Assembly (NCBI GenBank): GCA_963995505.1
Contig: OZ023182.1
Location: 7,184,707 to 7,248,706 of the forward strand
DNA from: Hypericum androsaemum
Lineage: Eukaryota > Streptophyta > Magnoliopsida > Malpighiales > Hypericaceae
Reading direction: 5' to 3'
DNA: 64,000 bases
Under the pieces are notes generated by a model. It searched no databases, had not been told where the DNA came from, and saw nothing but the letters and a program-made list of their open reading frames with translations. Each line of letters starts with the position of its first letter. The stretch's first letter is position 1. The position numbers and the translations under genes were made by a program. Shown here in pieces: positions 55,213 through 64,000 of the stretch.

Positions 55213-57674
55213 ATGGGGGTCAATTACTACGAGGTGCTGAATGTAAGCAAGAATGTTTCTGATGGTGACCTGAAGGAGGCGTACGGGAAATTGGCATTGA
55301 GATGGCACCCTGATGAGAACCTCAACGACAGGACAGAAGCCGAAGCGAAGTTTGTGCAGATCGCTGAGGCTTATGAGGCATGTCAATCTCCCTCCAGCTT
55401 CCAGTTTCTTTTCATTATTGACCGTTTTATCCATTCATCTTGGTTGGTGCCTCCTGTTTCGTTATTGATTGTGTTATTCTTGTTGCTGAGATGTTCTTGA
55501 ACAAATGCGACCCGTTTCTTGACGCCTTTCTCTGTTTTACATGAATGGCCTGGTTTTCCATTCTTGATGTGCATTTGATGACGAATGGTACTCTGTTGTT
55601 GTGAATTCAGGTTCTGAGTGACCCGCAAAAGAGAGCTGTATACGATCAGTGCGGCGAGGAAGGATTGAAAGGAGGGTCTAATGCCTTCATTCCTAGGAAC
55701 GCATTAAAGATATTCGGAGAGTTTTACGACAAGCCTCCCTCCGAACTTGGATCGTCGGGCCACTCAGGCTCTGGTACCACTGATAATCTCTCCCGGAGTC
55801 GCAATGATGCGCCTATAACCAGGAAGTCACCACCACCACCACCACCACGCTTTGAGAAAAAATTGTCCTGCGGCCTTGAAGAACTCTATACCGGGTCTAC
55901 CAGGGAGATGGAGATCACCAGATACGTAAGCGTTGGATCCGGGTATGACCCCATTTACTATCACAACACATTGATTGTAGCGAATTTTTTCGGTCTCAAA
56001 TTATGAGCAGAACAACTGCCTGTGGTCTTCCATTAAACGTGAACCTCGTCTTGTTTTTGTAACAGGATGTATGCACGAGAGACAGAAAAGCTGACCATTG
56101 ACGTAATGCCAGGGTGGAAGAATGGAATGAAGCTAACCTACCCAGGGAAAGGAACCCAGCAGCGGCCGAACGAGCTCCCAGGTGACTTCGTGGTGATCAT
56201 TGACGAGAGGCCGCACGACAAGTTCAAGAGAGACGGCGACGACCTCATCTTAAACCACACGGTGTCCGTAGCCGAAGCATTAGGAGGGACCACCACCGTA
56301 AACCTCAAGACCCTGGACGGGCGTGATCTGGAAATCCGAGTGCGCGACATCATCAGCCCCGGTTATGAGCACGTCATCCCCAACGAAGGAATGCCTATAC
56401 CCAAGGAGCCCCCCGGTAACGAGTTGGTCATCTCCGACGATGGAAAGCCGGTATCCAAGGAGGTCAGCAACCGCGGAAACTTGAGGATCATATTCGAGGT
56501 CAAGTACGTCAATTACTACGAGGTGCTGAGTGTAAACAACGATGTTTCTGATGATGAGCTGAAGAGGAAGTACGGGAGATTGGCATTGAGATGGCACCCT
56601 GATGAGGACCTCAACGACTGGAAAGAAGCCGAAGCCAAGTACAAGCAGATCGCCGAGGCTTACGAGGCATGTCAATAATCTCCCTCCAGCTTCCAGTTTT
56701 TTTTCCTTCAATTATTAGACTGTTTTTTTTGTTCATTCATTAATGGATGGTAGGAACTCTGTTGTTGTGAATTCAGGTTCTGAGTGACCCGGAAAAGAGA
56801 GCTGTGTACGACGAGTTTGGCGAGGACGGATTGAAACGAGGGCCTAATCCCTTCATTCCCAGGGATGCAGAAGAGATATTCTTCAGGTTTGTCGAACAGT
56901 ACGGCAAAACCCTTGGGATTGGAAGACCGGGCCCTGGAAAGTGTGTGTGGTTTATGTCAGATATGCCTATAACCGGGAACCCACCACCACCATCCAACAA
57001 CAGAAAAATAATCCCCTGCACCCTTGAACAACTCTATACCGGGTTTACCAGGGAGATGGAGATCACCAGATTCGTAGTCGACGGATCCGGGTACGAATCT
57101 CCCCGTTCATCATTATGAGCAGAACAAGTAACTGTCTGTGGTCTTCTGTTAAACGTGAACAACCTCTGTGTCTTGTAACAGGAAGCATGGAGAAGAGACA
57201 GAAATGCTGACCGTTGACGTAATGCCAGGGTGGAGGAACGGAATGAAGCTAATCTACCGAGAGAGAGGAGACCACCGGCTGAAAAACAAGCCCCCAGCTG
57301 ACGTCGTGTACTACATTGACGAGAAGCCGCACGACAAGTTCAAGAGAGACGGCGACGACCTCATCTTGAACCACACGGTGTCCTTGGCCAAAGCATTAGG
57401 AGGGACTAAAGTAAAGCTCGAGACCCTGGACGGGCGTGATCTGAAAATTCGAGTGCGCGGCATCATCTATCCCGGTTACGAGCACGTCGTCCCCAACGAA
57501 GGAATGCCGATACCCAAGGAGCGCGGCAACGAGCTCGTCGTCTCCGGCGATGGAACACCATTGTCCAAGGAGCCCGGTAACCGCGGAAACTTGAAGATCA
57601 TATTCAAGGTCCAGTTCCCGACAATGTTGACAAAGAAGAAGCGGGACAAGCTCAAGCGTACTCTTAAAGATTGA
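55213..57674 (+). CDS. DnaJ-3/4 fusion: tandem J-CTD-J-CTD protein
   Basis: Five exons (55213-55377, 55611-55942, 56066-56666, 56777-57090, 57182-57674) join in one frame to give 634 residues. Exons 1-3 encode a class B J protein ([12 protein letters not shown] intact) as far as [12 protein letters not shown]. There, instead of the final ~20 residues ([15 protein letters not shown] in siblings), the reading passes directly into [20 protein letters not shown]. This is the J domain of a second copy, lacking only its Met-Gly. Its HPD is also intact (WHPDEDLND). The second half then completes normally to [17 protein letters not shown]. No promoter or start codon separates the halves. Introns 1 and 3 both begin GC after GAG. 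A proline run (SPPPPPPR) marks the first linker. Unequal exchange between tandem copies is the simplest origin. Two separate truncated genes remain an alternative. Confidence 0.85.
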
Positions 57675-58319
57675 GCCTTGAGGAACACATACCACCAGTT
57701 ACCAGAAGCTTGTTACGTTTAAATGTCTGCTACTACTCCCTCCTATCGATCTGTGATCGTTAATAATTGTACATATCAATTAGTAGGCCTATTAGCTATG
57801 CAAACCATACCAATAGGGATGTTACCTATACAGCTAATCTGTCTTTTTTTAGTCATCGTCGATAATTTTGCTAATTTTTGATCTAGTTTCCATAATTTTG
57901 ATGGTTGGAAAAAATAGATTCATGCACTTGCAGTATGTTCACTCACATGAAAAGGTTAAGAGGGAGAAAGAAAATCAAATGGTCGTTATTAGAGTTAGAT
58001 TCTAGTGTTTGATAGGACCCGGAAGAAGCTGAAATTAACCCCAGGAAAAGTTCGAAGGACCTCATCCCCGAACCCGACCTAAAGTCATGAACTCATTTAA
58101 AAAGGAAAGATTCTTCAAAAGTCTTGGGTCCTAGAAGTGCATCAAAAATACCACCAAACCAATTGGCAGCATGTTGCTTTGCGGCTTCTACAAGGAACTG
58201 CTACAAAGAACTGATCTACTTGAGATAAGTCTAAAGCCGAAAAGAAAAGAGATTATGTGCAATAAACAAAAAAAAAGAAGAAGATAAAAGTAAAAGTAAA
58301 AGCCCTAAAAGCCTCTACT
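57675..58319. other. shared 3' flanks of DnaJ-4 and SPOC gene
   Basis: 57675-58130 repeats the array unit's 3' flank, which also follows DnaJ-1 and DnaJ-2. 58200-58319 is the SPOC gene's 3' untranslated region. Confidence 0.45.
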
Positions 58320-61300
58320 TCAACGGCCGCCTCTGTTCCGGTGCGTTGCTCCACCCTGATGTGCAGCACCATAGCCCGGCCGCGGTGTCTCGTACAGCTG
58401 CCCTCCCGGGGCCAACATCTGCTGTCCCATCTGCGGACGAAGCAATTGAGGTTGGAAATGTTGCAAAGGTGGCTGATCTGGACGCCACTCTGGCATGTCA
58501 TCGTCCTCGTCATCGTTCCAAGGCTGAACAGCTACACCTAGTCCTCTTCTCTCTGGATAGTTAAGTTGGGGCTTCTTGTCCTCAGATTGTCCGTATTTTT
58601 GTATGAGCTCCCGTATCGAGTCCACGGGTCGGGATGAAGATCGGGTGTTCTGGTCATGAAACGGCTTCCTACTTCTTGGTGCACGATTTTGGCCATTGTA
58701 ATGCGGCCTTGATGTGGCAGGACCGGTAGAGAAATTGAACTCGGGCAAGTCATCCTCGTCTCGGGAGCCCGGTGGACCGAACCCAGGGGGTAGCTCGTCA
58801 TCGTCATCCTCCTCGGACTGAGGCTTCGGGGTGTAAGCCGGTCCACCTCGAGCCGACGACGGGTGTTCGGACATTAAGTTAGTGTCCTTTTCCTGGTGTC
58901 TCCTAGGAGTTACATGTTGCCTTTTCGAATTGTGCTTATGATGGGTAGTCGCGGACTTGGGTGATACAGTAGTTACTTTTCGCCACACAACCACACCTAT
59001 TAAACCACAATCCAAGGAGACGAGGGAATCGATTTGGTCCTTGGGAAGGACTTTGCCAAGCATTTCTCGCGTTTTTCCATGAGGTGGGCAGACATAAAGT
59101 TCCACCCCAGAAACTGGCTCAGCGAATCCAACTCTCTCGTCAGAAACATAGGAATCGGCCACCTAGAAAGAAAGAGATAAGTCTAACTAAACAAGACCGA
59201 GAAATTTAAATAAGCTTTCCCAGAAAGGGGAATAGAAATTCAATTACCTCACGAAGGTTTGCCCGGTCGCTTTCTGATGCCCCATCCTTGCAAATGAAGT
59301 ACACTGCCTGCAAAGAAAATAGGCTTACGTTAGTTTTCTGTTCAATAAATGATAAAACAAAATTTAATCTTCGAGTATGACGACGGTCCAAGGGAATATA
59401 AGTTCTAATTTGCTCGTCCAACAAAATAAATCATTCGAAATAAATAAATAAATAACAGGGTTTGTCAATGGCATCGTGTCTTTTGGGTCCCGCCAAGTAA
59501 CACAAGTTCCCAGCGATACAGCCCAGGATAAGTTATGAGCTCGTTTCTACTTGTTCCAAGTTGGTTGGGGTATGTAACAGTTCAACCGAACATTTTTGTC
59601 TCTTGTTTATTTATACAATACAAATCAGATCCGATCTGTTTTGATCCAATTTCAAATGGTCTGTTACTGTCCGCAACTGCTCGGATCTGCATCCTATTTT
59701 TTTTTCATCAAGATGCGACTTTTTCAGACACTGCACGGCAAACATTTCCGCCGGACGCACTCACTCGAGCATATTTTCTGCAATAAGCTGAAGTCTACAT
59801 AACCTTTATGAAGGGATCTAGCTGCTGCTACATTAGTTTGATTTTGATTATATTATAAAAAGGCAATGCATGAAACTCAATCTGCTTCAATGGGGTTTGC
59901 ACTTTTCGTCGTCTTAGATGACAGTGAGACCCTGTCTAGCAAGAAATGGAAGTCGTCAAGAGCAGATAAAACCACACAACATATTATTGATTGTGCAGGA
60001 AAATGGTTTCTGCTACTTTGTAAGTGGAAGTAGCGTAAGTCATGTTTAGTACAACTAGAAGAAACTTGGTATACCATGACGGCACGACTTCTGGACATAG
60101 GAAGCTCCTGAAGGAACTTCCCAAACGCATCGAGTCTCACTCTGCCCTTCACCTCAATCAGACTTGGCCACTCTTTTGCAGATGTTTTCTCGCCACTGTA
60201 ACCATAAAAAACAGGTTAGCATACAAAAGACTTTCACCAACTTAGACAACTCATTCCGCGTCAACCACGAGCCTTTGGCAGAATACAGCATAAGATGCCA
60301 TACTTAAGACGTCCGCAAACTATATAAATGAACACAATGGATCACCTGATGGTTGTGAAATGATACGTACCTTTTAAAAATTCCAATGACAGGAGCCAAT
60401 GCTGAGATATTAAGCTGGAGTTCACCATCCCAAAAGCGTTCTCCCTTTAACTCCTTAAGAAGTGCAGCAGTTGATTTTACGGGGCTGCCCACCAAGGGCT
60501 TTCCATCAACATCTGGCTTGACCTTTGTCATCCCAACATCTCCAGGTTTATCAGAAGTTGCGTCAACAGGAGCTTCTGGTGGCACATCAGGCGACTCGGC
60601 TTCCCTCCTGGTATCCAAATTGTCCCCACAAGAGACGGACCCCTCAGCTTCCTTAGGTAAATTTTCAAAAGGAGGTTCTGAATCAAGGGATTCCATAAAC
60701 TCATCCAAAGAAAGAATTGGAGGAAGAAATTCAGCATCCTTCAACTCATCATCCCCCATGAGCCCTTGCATTAGATCAGTCGCTTCGTTAGATGGTATCG
60801 TAACCGTATATGAAGCATCCTGCTTGACAGAATTTGTCTTCCCATCTGCAGCACTAGATTTTAATTCAATTTTCTCTTTGCTAGAATCAACTTCTAGCTG
60901 TTTGGATTTATTCATTTTATCAGCGTCATCTGCTTCCGCCTCAGGCACACTCGTCCCAACAGCACCCAGATTTATGCCGACTGGTTCTTCTATTTCAACC
61001 TGGAACTCGCCCTTGTGTGTTTTCCTCACCAAACGCCTGATATCAACCTCTGTATCTGGCAGAACCACCATTTGAGCAAGCTCCTCAGCTTTGGCTATCC
61101 GCCATTGTGAAAGCTCCTTGGATGCCAGTTCCTCTGCTGTCATACTGCAGAGCCGCTCGGGCGGAATTTCTCCAGACATAACTCTTTCTCTGAGCTCCGG
61201 GTTGTTGCGATCTTTCAAGTTAAATAACAAGGACCTTCCTTTTTCCTTGTACTTCTTGTTCACTCCTCCAAAGAGTTTGAACAGCCCTGCCTCAATTTTA

Positions 61301-62520
61301 GTTGCCAAATTCTCTGGAGATTCAATCACTAGAAGCTGAGAAGGTTCTGATTCAACATTTTTCTTCTCTGTCAATCCTACATCGGATTCTAGTACCCAGG
61401 ACAAGCCATTCCCCTGTAGAAGATCATCTTTGACAAAAAAGCTATCACTAAATGAGGCATCCGCATCAGATAACGTAATATTCGGTCTAAAATCATTGCC
61501 ATCGTTTTTCAAAGTACTATGAAAACCAGTTTGACAATCACCAGATTTTAGAATCGAGGTACCCTCTCTAGCATTCAAAACTTCCTTGACTTCAGCAGAG
61601 TTTTGTCCAGTAGATTGAGATTTTTGCTGAGAAAGCTCATTTTGTGAACTTTTTTCATCAGTAGCACCAGGACTACTACTCTTGTTCTCAACCACCAGAG
61701 CCAGAGCAGATGCTAATGATTCCCTCATTTTGGACCTCAGAGAATCAAAAGACTCCTTTTTGCCCATTGGAGAAGCAGCAATCTGCCCAGCTTTACTAGG
61801 AACTGATCTCTTCAGTGCTGCTTGATTTTGCTGCAATCCTGGTACGGGCCTCTTGGATGTTGCCAATGCTGGTGTACGTGGAGACCCGGTACTATTTCTA
61901 GGGGACTGAGTTTGGGAGGGGACTTTCAATTGTGGAGGGGGGAGCCAAAGCGGGTGTTCTGCATATAACATCCGCTTGTTTGGCATTGAAAGATTCTGGG
62001 AAGCAGCATTAGCAGATGCAGGCTCCATAGGCGATTTTCGCTTGGTCAACATTGATGATTGCTGCAATTGATGCATGGATCCTATCTCTCTAGGTCCCCC
62101 ATGAAACGGGGTCTGTTGCTCTTGCACCTTATGGTGCAACTGTGTTTTCATTTGCATCATTTGTGCATTTGATCCGATTGGATTATGAGTCACCGGATTA
62201 TCCGCTACAGATCCTAACATATTGACTTGATAGTTTGACACTGGTATCTGAGATACCATATCGGTTGAACCTGTAACAGCTCCCATATATGATTCTTGAT
62301 ATAGTGACACCCCTTGAGTCACCGCCATGTCACTCAAACCTGCCCCAACCATTCCCATTTGCAAGTTTTGCAGTGGCATGTGCTGCACAGCAGAATGATC
62401 GACTCCTGGCCTCATGAGCCCAACTTCTGTTGATGTATCCATTTTGCTTGGAATATATATCAACTGACCCACTTGGTTGCTCTCCATTGACAAATGCTGT
62501 GATACAAGATTGTTGGACAT
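58320..62520 (-). CDS. TFIIS central-domain and SPOC-domain nuclear protein
   Basis: Four minus-strand exons (62520-60371, 60195-60075, 59307-59248, 59162-58320) close in phase to 1057 residues. The start MSNNLVSQHLSMESNQVGQL matches the conserved N-terminus of plant homologues. After a Gln/Met/Ser-rich disordered region comes a TFIIS central-like domain (about residues 404-480: IEAGLFKLFGGVNKKYKEKG, then LRERVMSGEIPPERLCSMTA). A SPOC domain begins near residue 694 (ERFWDGELQLNISALAPVIG), continues through VKGRVRLDAFGKFLQELPMS and ends near GLIGVVVWRK. The C-terminus is acidic/Pro-rich (ELPPGFGPPGS) and ends in RNRGGR. The architecture matches Arabidopsis At5g25520 and At5g11430 and animal PHF3/DIDO proteins, which read the RNA polymerase II C-terminal tail. 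No PHD finger is present here. Exon 2/3 splicing (ATG|gtatac) was chosen by phase. Confidence 0.9.
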
Positions 62521-63863
62521 TCTAGAAAACCGCCATGAAAACAGGCGCAAGAAACTGCAAACCATCCGCAGCACAGAATGGTTAGGCCCAAAATAATCAG
62601 AAGTCAGAAAAGGCGGTGTTGGTTAATTTGGTAACACATACATACTGAACTGAACACGCAATCAAACAGAAAATATCAAGTGAACATCCATGCACACAGC
62701 CAACACGCACAGCTCCTAAACTTCAGAAAAATGCAACCGCGGGAGACAAAACGGTAGTTTTAAAATGAATCATCTGTGACAGTAGTTGTATGTTGACAAA
62801 ATGCCATTAGCAGCATAAAATATTTTTAAAAGAAAGTTGCTTCATGACCCACAGCCATCAATCACCCAGTGCCGGTAAGTTAAAAGCCCGAAGGCAGCGT
62901 GCTTGACGCAGTCCCATCCTTCAATAATTTCACATTTGAAGTGCCTGCTCTCAAGACTTTACCACCCAAGGACTTGTAAATCACCAAGTCTCGGCACACC
63001 ATAGCTTTAACAAAAGCACCAGAGGATGGCTCCTCGACTCGACGCAAACCAAAAACACACCTGCACAACCAAGTCCACCTCCATCATGAAGTAATATCTG
63101 AACATATCCGTTAGATCTTCGCTCCAACGAACAACACCAGCGGCCAACACCTCACCGACTAATACAGAGCTCCCAGTCTCGAGATTTTTCACCCAGAAAC
63201 ACTCGAAAGAAACAGCCGAAACGCGGAAAAATTAAAACAGTCAATAATAAACAACGAACTAACACTAATCTTACTTGAAGCTAGAAATAGATCTGATCCA
63301 ATCTACTCGCGACACCTAAAATCACAGTTCCCGATGATTAAAAAGACTTGTATCGCAGCTCAAATCAACTACAAAATAGAGAGAAAATGAAACCTAAGAT
63401 GGAGGATGAGATGGAATCGAATAGAGAACAAGGATAAGAACAAATCAATACCGGTAAAGGAGAAGAGCGGCACTCCGACGGAGAGATCCCGTTGGTTGGG
63501 GTTTAGGGATTGAGACGCGCTTCGATCGGCTTTAGGAGCTAATAGAAACCCTAGGAGCCTAATCTCCTGATCCTTTTTTCTGTGAAATGTAATAACTTAC
63601 TTATACAAAGGGCGAAAAAGGGAAGGGTGTGTATATATATATATATATATATATAAAGCGAGAGGCGTTGGATTGGGTTTTGGGCTCTCTCTCTCTCTAC
63701 CCCCGGATCGTAATCGTATCCGTGCGTGAGGACCGTGAGTGACCCAAAGGAAAGGGTAAAGTTTGGGCGGTTGGGTTTTTTCGTTGGACGGAGGGAGACA
63801 CGTGTCTTGATATTTTCTCCTTTGGTATGGTGGCCCACGTCTCTAACGTGGAGTATGGGGCCC
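62521..63863 (-). promoter_or_regulatory. 5' leader and promoter region of SPOC gene
   Basis: The untranslated leader probably contains one or more introns: an acceptor-like run precedes 62520, and the sequence around 63400-63550 with ctagggtttc-type motifs is the likely transcription start. A (TA)n tract lies at about 63631-63655. Minus-strand open frames at 62880-63192 are short and unlike known proteins. Confidence 0.4.
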
Positions 63864-64000
63864 NNNNNNNNNNNNNNNNNNNNNNNNNNNNNNNNNNNNN
63901 NNNNNNNNNNNNNNNNNNNNNNNNNNNNNNNNNNNNNNNNNNNNNNNNNNNNNNNNNNNNNNNNNNNNNNNNNNNNNNNNNNNNNNNNNNNNNNNNNNNN
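63864..64000. other. assembly gap (N run)
   Basis: All bases from 63864 to the end are N. Confidence 1.

Noticed and set aside
60386..61075. 229-residue plus-strand open frame
   Set aside because: It is antisense to the TFIIS/SPOC gene exon 1; no independent evidence supports it.
1..64000. CRISPR arrays, bacterial operons, tRNA or rRNA genes
   Set aside because: No array of spaced direct repeats, no full tRNA cloverleaf and no rRNA sequence was seen; only the tRNA-like head of a SINE.

Overview
The window is nuclear DNA from a flowering plant, deposited as a draft scaffold: it ends in a run of N from 63864. The evidence is long spliced genes with AT-rich GT-AG introns, plant-only families (PPR, TIC236, MOT1, the CID family) and intergenic DNA full of transposon debris. 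No species can be named from the sequence alone. I found seven intact genes plus an array of one PPR gene, two PPR pseudogenes and three DnaJ loci. Exon limits were placed by hand from splice signals, reading-frame continuity and remembered family sequences.

Region 1 (1-3540) is a transposon graveyard: an antisense fragment of an MFSD5-type transporter, a broken Mutator (MULE) transposase N-terminus, a hAT element with a perfect 8-bp target duplication that splits that transposase, and a GRF zinc-finger relic. Region 2 (3705-12732) holds the intronless molybdate transporter MOT1 (+) and a four-exon enhancer-of-polycomb-related gene (EPCR type, -), convergent with each other. Region 3 (12733-18485) is intergenic, with a Harbinger-like element, a tRNA-derived SINE with a 13-bp target duplication, and a short inverted-repeat element.

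Region 4 (18486-25068) starts with a three-exon Lys/Glu-rich gene of unknown function. A roughly 1-kb segmental duplication of its downstream flank follows, sandwiching a scrambled copy of the 5' end of TIC236. Then comes a 991-bp terminal-inverted-repeat element that carries a degraded piece of the nucleolar RRP1/Nop52 gene. Region 5 (25069-37651) is a complete 23-exon TIC236, which encodes the TamB-like protein of the chloroplast inner-envelope import machinery. A 303-bp MULE-type MITE with a perfect 9-bp target duplication lies just downstream.

Region 6 (39094-62520) is the most unusual part. A CID5/6-like PAM2-CUE gene (+) and a TFIIS-M/SPOC gene (-) flank an array of PPR-DnaJ units. As I recall, Arabidopsis chromosome 5 has the order SPOC gene, DnaJ gene (At5g25530), CID6, so the array looks like expansion of an ancestral single DnaJ locus together with a PPR gene. 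Unit 1 is intact. In unit 2 the PPR gene is wrecked by a solo LTR and by a LINE fragment joined through a 33-bp foldback, and its DnaJ gene has HPD changed to HPV. In unit 3 the PPR gene is truncated and two DnaJ copies are fused in frame into one 634-codon J-CTD-J-CTD gene. All copies share a GC-AG first intron and a 17-residue internal duplication in the C-terminal domain. Their promoters share a TATA box and a heat-shock element that is perfect only in unit 1.
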